NCBI RefSeq assembly: GCF_024810105.1
Contig: NZ_JANUDX010000001.1
Span: 744,001-808,000, forward strand
DNA: 64,000 nt
Source: Stenotrophomonas sp. BIGb0135
GTDB taxonomy: Bacteria > Pseudomonadota > Gammaproteobacteria > Xanthomonadales > Xanthomonadaceae
Direction: 5' to 3'
Position 1 is the first letter of the stretch. Each line of letters begins with the position of its first letter. Of this stretch, positions 18,120 to 27,944 are shown in pieces. The position numbers and the translations under genes were made by a program. Under the pieces are notes generated by a model. It was not told where the DNA came from, searched no databases, and worked only from the letters and a program-made list of their open reading frames with translations.

Positions 18120-19001
18120 ATGATCCGCACCCTCGCCGTCGCTTCCCTGCTGTTGCTGCCGCTGTCCGCGCTGGCCGACGAACCGCAATGCAAGTTCAAC
18201 GCACCACGCGAGCTCAAGCTCGACCTGGCCGGTGCCAAGGCCGTGGTGTTCGAGGTCAACCAGCACGACCTGGTGCTGACCGCCGGGCCCGGCCCGGCCC
18301 AGCTCGGCGGACGCGCCTGCGCGTCCAACGCCGACTGGCTGCGCGAGCTGACCGTGACCCAGCAAAAAGTGGACGGCAAGCTGGTGGTGCGGCTGCTGCG
18401 CGAAGGCCGCAACCACGTCACCACCGGCGGCAACTACGCCTACCTGGACCTGCGCGGCAGCGTGCCGGACACCCTGCTGGTACAGATGAAGGTGGGTTCC
18501 GGCGACGCCAGCGTCAGCGGCGCGCACTCGCTCAGTGCCGACGTCGGCTCGGGCGACATCACGCTGCGTGACATCAAGGGCCTGGTCACCGCCGCGATCG
18601 GCTCCGGCGACGTGGATCTCGACGGTGCCGGCGCACTCAACGTACTGTCGGTCGGCTCGGGTGACTTCAAGGCACGCAACGTGCGCGGCAACGCCACGAT
18701 CGGCACGGTCGGCTCCGGCGACCTGACGCTGCACGGTGTGCAGGGCAACGTGGAGCTGGGCACGGTGGGCTCGGGCGATGTCGACCTGCGCGAGGTGAAG
18801 GCCAACGTCAGCGTCGGCAACGTGGGTTCGGGCGACCTGGAAATCCGTGGCGTCGGCGGCAATGTCAGCGTGGAGCGGCATGGCTCCGGCGATGTCACCG
18901 CGCGCGATGTCGGCGGCAACCTCACCGTGGCCAACAGCGGCAGTGGCGACATCCGCCACAGCGGCGTGGGCGGCCGCGTGCAGTTGCCCCGCGGCAAGTG
19001 A
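18120..19001 (+). CDS. Exported DUF4097-like protein with nine GSGD repeats
   Basis: 293-residue protein with a signal peptide (MIRTLAVASLLLLPLSALA). After an N-terminal domain of about 100 residues it contains nine GSGD motifs (for example KVGSGDAS, TVGSGDLT, SGSGDIR) spaced about 17-20 residues apart, the pattern of a right-handed parallel beta-helix as in DUF4097/adhesin-like domains. In Gram-positive bacteria related domains occur beside envelope-stress regulators. It is in the same operon as the ABC pair, 38 bp downstream, with AGGAG before the ATG, so it is probably periplasmic or surface-attached. Confidence 0.85.
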   Translation: MIRTLAVASLLLLPLSALADEPQCKFNAPRELKLDLAGAKAVVFEVNQHDLVLTAGPGPAQLGGRACASNADWLRELTVTQQKVDGKLVVRLLREGRNHVTTGGNYAYLDLRGSVPDTLLVQMKVGSGDASVSGAHSLSADVGSGDITLRDIKGLVTAAIGSGDVDLDGAGALNVLSVGSGDFKARNVRGNATIGTVGSGDLTLHGVQGNVELGTVGSGDVDLREVKANVSVGNVGSGDLEIRGVGGNVSVERHGSGDVTARDVGGNLTVANSGSGDIRHSGVGGRVQLPRGK

Positions 19002-19030
19002 CCTCTACTTTCATCCCAAGGAATGCGCGC

Positions 19031-19627
19031 ATGACCACCCGACTGCTGCTGCCCACCCTGCTGCTGTGCCTGCCGCTGGCGGCCTGTGGCAACCACGATG
19101 CCGACAAGGCCGCCACCGCTTCGGGCAAGGGTGCCTCACCCACGGCCGAGACCACGTCGGTGGGCAGGACCGTGCAGGAGGCCACCGACAAGGCCCGCGC
19201 GGAGATCGCCAAGAAGAACATCAGCATTTCCAACGGCCAGTCGGACAAGGCCGAGATCACCCCGCAGGGCGAACTGCTGATCAACGGCAAGACGGTGACC
19301 ACCACCGCCAGCCAGCGCGCACTGCTGGTGGACTACCGCAAGCAGGTCGAAGCGCTGGCCGGGGCCGGCATGGACATCGGCGTGGCCGGGGCCAACCTGG
19401 GCGTGAGCGCGGCCGGGGAGGCGCTCAAGGGCATCCTCGCCGGGGATACCCAGGGCATCGAAGCGCGGGTCAACGCCGAGGCCGGCAAGATCGAGGCACA
19501 GGCCAGGAAGCTGTGCGCCCTGCTGCCGGGGATGATGGCCAAGCAACAGGCGCTGGCGGCCGAACTGCCGGCCTTCAAGCCCTACGCCACGATGGACCAG
19601 AGCGACATCGACGACTGCGGCAAGTAA
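19031..19627 (+). CDS. Lipoprotein, YggN/DUF2884-like
   Basis: 198-residue lipoprotein with signal and lipobox PLAACGN. Mature part: an Ala/Thr-rich linker, then ISISNGQSDKAEITPQGEL and a helical segment ending DDCGK. The pattern fits the YggN/DUF2884 group (periplasmic, function unknown). AAGGA precedes the ATG at 8 bp. The next gene encodes a shorter lipoprotein with a recognisably related core, so the two look like an old duplication. Confidence 0.78.
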   Translation: MTTRLLLPTLLLCLPLAACGNHDADKAATASGKGASPTAETTSVGRTVQEATDKARAEIAKKNISISNGQSDKAEITPQGELLINGKTVTTTASQRALLVDYRKQVEALAGAGMDIGVAGANLGVSAAGEALKGILAGDTQGIEARVNAEAGKIEAQARKLCALLPGMMAKQQALAAELPAFKPYATMDQSDIDDCGK

Positions 19628-19721
19628 GCGCCACGGCTGCGACGTTCGGTCGCAGCCCGGCCCGCAGGCAAGGGGGGAGGACTAGAATGGTCCTCCCCCT
19701 TTTCATGTCTGCCACCTGCCC

Positions 19722-20147
19722 ATGAAGAAGCTGTGCCTGCTCCTGTTCGCCCTGTTCTGCGTGGCCGCCACCGGTTGCGACCAGGAATACCGCAACCACC
19801 GCGCCGAGCGCGGCAAGCCGAAGATCACCGTCAGCGACGGCATGCTCACCGTGCGCCGCGCGCCGGCGCCGAACATCATCGTGCTGCCGAACGGCCACAT
19901 GAAGATCGACGAGATCGAGATCCCGCTGGACGCCAGCCAGCAGGCGCTGCTGCAGGGGATGTTCGGCCAGCTCCAGGTGCTGCGCCAGAACACCCTCACC
20001 GATGCCCCGCCGGACCCGGCCAAGCGTTCGGTCAAGATCCAGGTCCCCGAGGGTATGCAGCCGATCCCGCCGGACCTGGTGCAGCGGATTCCGGAGTTCA
20101 AGGACTACACCGAGACCTTCGACAACCTGCAGGCCGATCGGCACTGA
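19722..20147 (+). CDS. Lipoprotein related to the preceding one
   Basis: 141-residue lipoprotein (lipobox VAATGCDQ). Core ITVSDGMLTVRRAPAPNIIV followed by LPNGHMKIDEIEIPLDASQQ aligns by eye with the upstream lipoprotein (ISISNG..., ELLINGKTVTTTASQRALL), with the shared SQ-x-ALL block. The C-terminus is different and shorter. Separated from the upstream gene by 94 bp; it is the last plus-strand gene before a convergent terminator. Function unknown, probably envelope. Confidence 0.78.
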   Translation: MKKLCLLLFALFCVAATGCDQEYRNHRAERGKPKITVSDGMLTVRRAPAPNIIVLPNGHMKIDEIEIPLDASQQALLQGMFGQLQVLRQNTLTDAPPDPAKRSVKIQVPEGMQPIPPDLVQRIPEFKDYTETFDNLQADRH

Positions 20148-20159
20148 CGGTCTGATCGC

Positions 20160-20500
20160 GCGGGGGTCGGTGGGGCGGGCGCTGGGCCCCCATATCTTTT
20201 TCGGCGACGGCTCCGGTGTCGGGCGGCGGCCTCCTCCCTTTATTTCGACTCCAGCGGCCGTCGGTGGGTCGGGCGCTGGGCCCCCATGCCCTTTCCGGCG
20301 AATGTCCTCCGGCGTCGGCCTGCGGCCGACACCTCCCCCTTTATTTCGCCTCCAAGGGCATGGGGGCCCAGCGCCCGACCCACCGCCCAGCGTCAAAACA
20401 GACTTGGCGTCTACCTTCTTGCCGCAAGCCTAGCCCCGTAGCGGCCGGTAGGCTCCCGGGCAAAATAAAGGAGGAGGCCGCCAGGCCCGGGGGACACTAC
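20160..20500. repeat. Cluster of GC-rich repeat units, including a 31-bp inverted pair
   Basis: A 31-bp sequence (20263-20293, starting GGTGGGTCGGGCGCTGGG) is present as an exact inverted copy at 20354-20384. A shorter direct copy of its left part lies near 20168-20193. CTTTATTTCG-like motifs follow two of the units (near 20238 and 20339), and a related AAATAAAGGAGG is at about 20463-20474 on the other strand. No gene is credible in the 559-bp interval 20148-20706. Confidence 0.75.
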
Positions 20501-20659
20501 CTCAGGGGCCTACCGGCCGCTGCAGGGCCCTCACGCGCGCGGCACGCCCGAACGGAGACCTGCCCCCGCACGCGTGACCCGGACACTCCCGCCACGCGCG
20601 CATCGCCGGACGCCATCTGCCATGCAACAAGCCGCTACCCGCCGCTGGCAGGAGAGCCA

Positions 20660-20692
20660 AAAAAAAACGGGCCTTTCGGCCCGTTTTTTCGT
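20660..20692. terminator. Bidirectional terminator
   Basis: ACGGGCC-TTTC-GGCCCGT stem flanked by nine A on the left and six T on the right, so it works in both directions: for the plus-strand lipoprotein operon and for fumC on the minus strand (15 bp past its stop). Confidence 0.92.
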
Positions 20693-20706
20693 TCTTGACG
20701 CCGGCG

Positions 20707-22119
20707 TCAGCCGCCGCCGCTGCTACCAGCATGGATGCCGCCGGCGGTCAGCGCTGCCGGATCGAGCAGCGTGCGCAACTCGGCTTCGGACAGGCCACTG
20801 TCTTCCTTGGCCACGTCCAGCACCGGGCGCTGCTCCTTGTAGGCGCGCTTGGCGATCGCCGCCGCTTTCTCGTAGCCGATGATCGGGTTCAACGCCGTCA
20901 CCAGGATCGGATTGCGGTCCAACGCCTCGCGGACGCGGTCCTCGCGCACCTTCAGCCCCGCGATCGCCGTATCGGCCAGCAGCCGCGAGATGTTGGCCAG
21001 CAGCCCGATCCCGTCCAACAGGTTGGCCGCGATCAGCGGCAGCGTCACGTTCAACTGGAAATTGCCGGTCTGCCCCGCCACGGTGATCGCGGTGTGGTGG
21101 CCGATCACCTGCGCGCACACCATCACCGTCGCTTCGGGAATCACCGGGTTGACCTTGCCCGGCATGATCGAGCTGCCCGGCTGCAATGCCGGCAGTTCGA
21201 TCTCGCCCAGGCCGGCCAGCGGACCGGCATTCATCCAGCGCAGGTCGTTGGCGATCTTGATCAGCGCCACCGCCAGTGCATTGAGCTGGCCCGACACTTC
21301 CACCGCGTCGTCCTGCGCGGCCAGCCCCTCGAACTTGTTCTCGGCACTGTCGAACTTCACCCCGGTCTGCTGCTTGAGCAGCTTGGCCACGCGTTCGCCG
21401 AAGCGCGGATCGGCGTTGATCCCGGTCCCGATCGCCGTGCCGCCCAGCGGCAACCGGCGCAGCCGCTTCAGACTGTCCTCGATGCGCTCCTGCGCCGAGG
21501 CCAACTGCGCCGACCACGCACCGAACTCCTGCTCGAAGGTCAGCGGCATCGCGTCCATCAGGTGGGTGCGGCCGGTCTTGACCACCTTGCGCAGGCTGCG
21601 GCCCTTCTTGTCGATGGTCTTGCGCAGGTGCACCAGCGCCGGCAGCAGCTGTTCCTGCACGCCCAGCAGCGCCGATACGCGCAGCGCAGTGGGAATCACA
21701 TCGTTGGAGCTCTGCCCCTGGTTGACGTGGTCATTGGGGTGCACGGCCAGCTTGCCGGCCTTGCCGGCGCGGTTGGCCAGCGTGGCGATGACCTCGTTGG
21801 CGTTCATGTTCGAGGACGTGCCCGAACCGGTCTGGTACACATCGATCGGGAAATGCGCGTCGTGCTGGCCACTGGTCACCTCCGCCGCGGCCGCCTCGAT
21901 CGCCTTGCCGATGTTCTTCGGCAGGTGGCCCAGTTCGACGTTCACCGCCGCCGCCGCGCCCTTGACCAGCCCCAGCGCGCGGATGAAACCACGCGGCATG
22001 CGCTGCCCGGACACCGGGAAATTGTTCACCGCCCGCTGCGTCTGCGCGCCCCACAACGCATCATTGGGCACCTGCAGCTCGCCCATGCTGTCGTGTTCGA
22101 TCCTGAAACCCTTGCTCAT
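20707..22119 (-). CDS. fumC: Fumarate hydratase class II
   Basis: 470-residue class II fumarase (fumarate + water to malate), iron-independent and stable to oxidants. Signature GSSIMPGKVNP (about 313-323) and the substrate-site block TGSGTSSNMNANEV (about 98-111) are intact. I start at the ATG at 22119, which has GGAG at 7 bp and matches the family N-terminus (MSKGFRIEHDSMGE). An unrelated class I fumarase is encoded at 52427-53944. Confidence 0.97.
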   Translation of the reverse strand: MSKGFRIEHDSMGELQVPNDALWGAQTQRAVNNFPVSGQRMPRGFIRALGLVKGAAAAVNVELGHLPKNIGKAIEAAAAEVTSGQHDAHFPIDVYQTGSGTSSNMNANEVIATLANRAGKAGKLAVHPNDHVNQGQSSNDVIPTALRVSALLGVQEQLLPALVHLRKTIDKKGRSLRKVVKTGRTHLMDAMPLTFEQEFGAWSAQLASAQERIEDSLKRLRRLPLGGTAIGTGINADPRFGERVAKLLKQQTGVKFDSAENKFEGLAAQDDAVEVSGQLNALAVALIKIANDLRWMNAGPLAGLGEIELPALQPGSSIMPGKVNPVIPEATVMVCAQVIGHHTAITVAGQTGNFQLNVTLPLIAANLLDGIGLLANISRLLADTAIAGLKVREDRVREALDRNPILVTALNPIIGYEKAAAIAKRAYKEQRPVLDVAKEDSGLSEAELRTLLDPAALTAGGIHAGSSGGG

Positions 22120-22389
22120 TGCATCACTCCGCGTTTCTTTCGGTTTGGAAAGGGAACCTGCGGCTGGCAACGGGCCTGATTCCCTGGCTGGCGGCTCTCG
22201 GCACGATACTCCCAAGGCGGACTGAAACCCAAGGGCGCGGGTGATCGGCTAGACTCGGGATTCGTGTTCATTCAGAAAGCCTTCCGCCCCCATGGGTGAC
22301 GACCCCCACAGTAGTCCCTGGCCTGCCCATGCGCAGTGCCGCGCCCCTTCCGTCACCGCGCCTGCCGCGCCGTTGACCGGGGTCCGCCG

Positions 22390-23712
22390 ATGATCGGCAA
22401 CCTGCTCCTGCTGCTGCTTGCCTTCGGCCTGGTGCTGCTCAACGGCTTCTTCGTAGCCGCCGAGTTCGCCCTGGTCAAGCTGCGCCACACCCAGGCCGTG
22501 GGCCTGGCCGAGAGCCACGGCTGGCGCGGCCGCCTGCTGCTCAACGTGCACTCGCACCTGGATGCCTATCTTTCGGCCTGCCAGCTCGGCATCACCCTGT
22601 CCTCGCTGGGCCTGGGCTGGGTCGGCGAACCGGCCTTCGCGCACCTGCTGAAGCCGCTGTTCGATGCGCTGGGCATGGGCGCGGAGGCCTCGCAGCTGAC
22701 CTCCTTCATCATCGCCTTCAGCGTGATTTCGTTCCTGCACATCGTGCTGGGCGAACTGGCGCCGAAATCGATGGCGATCCGTCGCCCGGACCGCATGTCG
22801 CTGTGGACCGCCGCGCCGCTGTACCTGTTCTACTGGGCGATGTACCCGGCCATCTGGCTGCTCAACAACAGCGCCAACGCGCTGCTGCGGCTGGCCGGCT
22901 GGGGCGACGTGGAACACACCTCGCACCGCTACTCGCGGGAAGAGCTCAAGCTGATCGTCGGCCGCCAGCAGCCCACCGACAGCGCGCCCGACCACGGCCT
23001 GACCCTGATGAGCCATGCGCTGGAGCTGCCTGAACTGGTGGCCGGCGACCTGATGCGCCCGCGCGACCACATGCGTTCGTTCCGCGACGGTATGGCGCTG
23101 GCCGAGGTGATGGCCGAGTTCGCCGAAAGCCGCTACAGCCGTTACCCGTGGTTCGACCGCGACGGCGAGGATGTGCTGGGCATCCTGCACATGAAGGATC
23201 TGCTGGTCGAGATCGCCCGTGGCAACCCCACCAACGACCTGCGCGCGCTGCTGCGCCCGGCCAACCTGATCGCGCTGGAGACCCCGGTGCCCAGCGTGCT
23301 CGAACGCTTCCGCACCGGCACCACCCACCTGGCGCTGTGCGTGGAAGAGCACGGCCGCATCCTGGGCTTCTTCACCCTGGAGGACCTGCTGGAGGTGGTG
23401 GTGGGCGATATCGAGGACGAGCACCCGCACATCGTCAAGGACGCGCCCACCCGCGGCGCCGATGGCAGCCTGCTGGTCGCCGGCTCGACCTCGATCTTCC
23501 GCCTGGAGCGCCTGCTCGGCCACGACCTGGAGGCGCCCGAACACCTCAATTCGGTCGGCGGGCTGATCGTCCACCAGCTCCAGCGCCTGCCCGACGAGGG
23601 CGAGCAGCTGGAGATCGACGGGCATCAGTTCACGGTCAAGCGCATGGCCGGGCACCGCATCCAGGCCGTCACCGTACGCATGGCACAGGCCGAGGCCCCC
23701 GGGGCAGCGTAG
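22390..23712 (+). CDS. CNNM/CorC-type (hemolysin-family) membrane protein
   Basis: 440-residue protein with the CNNM transmembrane domain (about 1-190, starting LLLLLLAFGLVLLNGFFVAA), two CBS domains (about 205-330, GDLMRPRDHMRSFRDGM ... VLGILHMKDLLVE) and a C-terminal CorC/HlyC transporter-associated domain (about 350-435, GGLIVHQLQRLPDEGEQLEI). Members take part in magnesium/cobalt efflux or homeostasis; the older name hemolysin is misleading. The ATG at 22390 gives the family N-terminus; upstream in-frame sequence is unrelated. Confidence 0.93.
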   Translation: MIGNLLLLLLAFGLVLLNGFFVAAEFALVKLRHTQAVGLAESHGWRGRLLLNVHSHLDAYLSACQLGITLSSLGLGWVGEPAFAHLLKPLFDALGMGAEASQLTSFIIAFSVISFLHIVLGELAPKSMAIRRPDRMSLWTAAPLYLFYWAMYPAIWLLNNSANALLRLAGWGDVEHTSHRYSREELKLIVGRQQPTDSAPDHGLTLMSHALELPELVAGDLMRPRDHMRSFRDGMALAEVMAEFAESRYSRYPWFDRDGEDVLGILHMKDLLVEIARGNPTNDLRALLRPANLIALETPVPSVLERFRTGTTHLALCVEEHGRILGFFTLEDLLEVVVGDIEDEHPHIVKDAPTRGADGSLLVAGSTSIFRLERLLGHDLEAPEHLNSVGGLIVHQLQRLPDEGEQLEIDGHQFTVKRMAGHRIQAVTVRMAQAEAPGAA

Positions 23713-25116
<1,404 letters not shown>

Positions 25117-25141
25117 CGATCGCGCCCACCGTGTGACATGG

Positions 25142-25174
25142 AAGGGACGCTGGCGCCACCAGCGTCCCTTTTTC
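25142..25174 (+). terminator. Terminator after purB
   Basis: 12-bp perfect stem AAGGGACGCTGG / CCAGCGTCCCTT with a 5-base loop, running into five T, 25 bp beyond the purB stop. Confidence 0.9.
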
Positions 25175-25435
25175 GTTGTGGCCGACCGCGCAGCCGGGCA
25201 TGGCCCGGCGCCACCGCAGGATTCGATCCCTGCACTGCGTGACCCGGGCGCAGGCACCGCATCGGCCGTCGGTTGGAATCGACCGTACCCCGCGCATTGC
25301 CGCGCCACGACCAAAGCCACACCCCGCGACACCCCACCGCAGGTGCACATCCGCCTCAACCAGCGGACAATAGCCCCGCTCGCGCCGGCCCGCGCCGCGC
25401 CCCGTTTTCCGTCTATACGCTCCAAGGATTCCCCC
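25175..25435. other. Non-coding leader region before roxA
   Basis: About 260 bp with no plausible gene on either strand (upstream in-frame codons of roxA lack a ribosome-binding site and are not family-like). AAGGA at 25424-25428 is the likely ribosome-binding site of roxA. No clear -35/-10 pair was found. Confidence 0.5.
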
Positions 25436-26851
25436 ATGGCTGCCCGCAAGACCAAGACCCCCGTCATCGAAATCCAGGCCCGTCCTGGCCTCCCGCTCGG
25501 CATGCCCGCCGCCGTGTTCCTGCGCGACTACTGGCAGAAGCGCCCGCTGCTGATCCGCGCCGCCTTCCCCGATTTCCAGACTCCCGTCCAGCCCGAAGAC
25601 CTGGCCGGCCTGGCCTGCGAGGAAACCGCCCTGGCCCGCCTGATCACCCACGATCGCGCCACCGATGGCTGGACCGTGCGCAGCGGCCCGTTCCAGGAAG
25701 AGGAATTTCCCGGCATGCCCGACCACGACTGGACCCTCCTGGTCCAGGACGTCGACAAGTGGGACCCGGACGTACGCGCCCTGATCGGCCACTTCGACTT
25801 CCTGCCGCGCTGGCGCATGGACGATGTGATGATCAGCTTCGCCGCCACCGGCGGCTCGGTCGGCGCCCATGTCGACCAGTACGACGTGTTCCTGCTGCAG
25901 GCCCATGGCCATCGCCGCTGGCAGATCGACGCCAGCGAATCGACCAAGGGCAAGCGCCCGCCGCTGGACTTCCGCGACGACGTCGAACTGAAGCTGCTGC
26001 GCCGCTTCAAGCCCACCCATGACTGGGTGCTGGCCCCCGGCGACATGCTCTACCTGCCGCCCAACGTCCCGCATAACGGCGTGGCCGAAGATCCCTGCCT
26101 GACCTTCTCCTTCGGCATGCGCGCGCCCGCCTCGGCCGAGCTGATCAGCGACTACCTGGACACCCTGATCGAGGGCGCCGACGAATCCATCCGCTACCAG
26201 GATCCGGACCTGACCCTGCCCGAGGACCCGAACGAAATCGACGTGGTGGCCATGAACCGCGTGGTCGACGCGCTCAACGCCATCCGCATGAACGACCCGG
26301 ACAAGCTGGGCGACTGGTTCGGCCGCTTCATCACCACCTACCGCGCTGCCGGCGAGGTGATGCCCGGCGGTGAGCCGGTGCCGCGCGAGGAGATCGAAGC
26401 CGCACTGGCCGCTGGCCTGGACCTGCAGCGCCATCCGTGGGCGCGCATGGCCTGGCGCCGCGCCAAGCGCGGGGCAAGCCTGTACTGCAGCGGCCTGGAG
26501 TTCGCCCTGCCGGTCAAGGACGCGCAGGTGCTGGCCGCGACCGAGCAGCTCGGCGCCGCGCTCTACCAGAAGCTCTCGGCCAAGGGTCGCGATGCCGTCC
26601 AGGACCTGGTCTCCGGCGGCTATTACCAGCTGTTCGACGCCCAGGCCTTCGATGACGAAGACGAGGACGAGGCGGAGTACGAGGACGAGGACGGCACCTT
26701 CGCCGACGACGCCGTCGTCGACGGCACCGCCGCGGTCGAGGTCGACGACGCCCAGCCCGACGTCCACGAAGTGACCATCCATGAGGACGGCATCGAAGTG
26801 ATCGTCGATTTCGACGACAGCGACGACCAGGACGACGGCAAGCCCGCCTGA
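25436..26851 (+). CDS. roxA: RoxA-type ribosomal oxygenase (JmjC/cupin, YcfD family) with acidic tail
   Basis: 471-residue 2-oxoglutarate/Fe(II)-dependent arginine hydroxylase; the enterobacterial homologue modifies Arg81 of ribosomal protein L16. The JmjC fold carries the iron ligands HVDQYD (His145, Asp147) and NVPHNG (His213); WQKRPLLIRAAFP near residue 30 and a C-terminal winged-helix region follow the family layout. Unlike the roughly 375-residue relatives, it ends in an about 65-residue highly acidic extension (DDEDEDEAEYEDEDG, then VIVDFDDSDDQDDG) from about residue 406. Stop is 2 bp before the next gene. Confidence 0.93.
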   Translation: MAARKTKTPVIEIQARPGLPLGMPAAVFLRDYWQKRPLLIRAAFPDFQTPVQPEDLAGLACEETALARLITHDRATDGWTVRSGPFQEEEFPGMPDHDWTLLVQDVDKWDPDVRALIGHFDFLPRWRMDDVMISFAATGGSVGAHVDQYDVFLLQAHGHRRWQIDASESTKGKRPPLDFRDDVELKLLRRFKPTHDWVLAPGDMLYLPPNVPHNGVAEDPCLTFSFGMRAPASAELISDYLDTLIEGADESIRYQDPDLTLPEDPNEIDVVAMNRVVDALNAIRMNDPDKLGDWFGRFITTYRAAGEVMPGGEPVPREEIEAALAAGLDLQRHPWARMAWRRAKRGASLYCSGLEFALPVKDAQVLAATEQLGAALYQKLSAKGRDAVQDLVSGGYYQLFDAQAFDDEDEDEAEYEDEDGTFADDAVVDGTAAVEVDDAQPDVHEVTIHEDGIEVIVDFDDSDDQDDGKPA

Positions 26852-26853
26852 GC

Positions 26854-27759
26854 ATGGCCAACGGCATCCAGGTCGAGATCGTCCCCTACCCGGCCCAGCG
26901 CGACGCGCTGCACCGGGTCCGGCACCGCGTGTTCGTTGACGAACAACAGGTGCCGGCCCACCTGGAGATCGACGCGCTCGACCCGCTCAGCGTGCACGTC
27001 CTGGCGCGTAGCGGCGACGGCACGCCGGTCGGGGCCGGCCGGCTCACCCCGGATGGCCGGATCGGTCGGATGGCCGTGCTGGCCGATTGGCGCGGCCACG
27101 GCGTCGGCGAAGCGCTGCTGCTGGCCCTGGTCGAGGTGGCCCGGGCCCGCGGCTGGCCCGAGGTGACCCTGCATGCCCAGCTGCCGGCCCGGGTGTTCTA
27201 TACCCGGCAGGGCTTCCTGCCGCACGGCGAGGTGTTCGAGGAAGCGGGCATCGCCCACCAGCACATGCGCCGGGTGCTGACAGGGGCGGCCCAGATCGAT
27301 AATGCCGAGGAGGCGGTGGCGATCACCACCGCCGTGGTCCACCGTGCCCGCCGCCAGGTGTGGATACACAGCCGCCAGCTCGACCCCGGCCTGCTTGACG
27401 CCCCGCCGGTGCTGGAGGCCCTGCGCCGCTTCGCCACCGCCCGCCACGACAAGCAGGCCTGGCTGATCGTCCACGACCCAGCGGCCATCGCCCACGCCGG
27501 TTCACCCCTGCTGGGCCTGCTGCAGCGGCTGCCCAGCGTGTTCCGCCTGCGCCAGCCAACCGACCCGATCGACCGCGCACTGGCCTCGGCCTGCCTGCTC
27601 AACGATGCCGGCGACTACTACTTTCGTCTCAGCGGCCAGCGTTTCGATGGCGAGGCAGGGCTTTCGCTGCCAGCACGTTCGCGACCGTTGCAGGACGGTT
27701 TGCAGCGCGTATGGGAACGTTCGCGGGAATGCAGCGAACTGCGGGCCATCGGCCTGTAG
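26854..27759 (+). CDS. GNAT acetyltransferase with C-terminal DUF7931-like domain
   Basis: 301-residue two-domain protein. Residues 1-145 are an ElaA-like GNAT domain: RHRVFVDEQQVPAHLEIDAL, then the acetyl-CoA loop RMAVLADWRGHGVGEALL (about 70-87) and YTRQGFLPHGEVFEEAGI. Residues about 155-300 form a second domain beginning EEAVAITTAVVHRARRQVWI that resembles the phospholipase-D-like DUF7931 region but shows no HKD motif. The substrate is unknown. It begins 2 bp after roxA, suggesting cotranscription. Confidence 0.85.
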   Translation: MANGIQVEIVPYPAQRDALHRVRHRVFVDEQQVPAHLEIDALDPLSVHVLARSGDGTPVGAGRLTPDGRIGRMAVLADWRGHGVGEALLLALVEVARARGWPEVTLHAQLPARVFYTRQGFLPHGEVFEEAGIAHQHMRRVLTGAAQIDNAEEAVAITTAVVHRARRQVWIHSRQLDPGLLDAPPVLEALRRFATARHDKQAWLIVHDPAAIAHAGSPLLGLLQRLPSVFRLRQPTDPIDRALASACLLNDAGDYYFRLSGQRFDGEAGLSLPARSRPLQDGLQRVWERSRECSELRAIGL

Positions 27760-27944
27760 CTCACGCCACGGGCTCGAACCTGTCTGGGAATGACACCGCA
27801 GGTCCTGCCACGGCCGCCGCGGTGCCCCTTCCTGTCCCGATGGGGGTACAATTTGTGGAGTTAGATACCGCCCGCGCAGGGCTATTCACTTTTCCCTGCC
27901 GGATCATCGAAGCCTTACCCCACAAGCGAATCCGACCCTCCATC

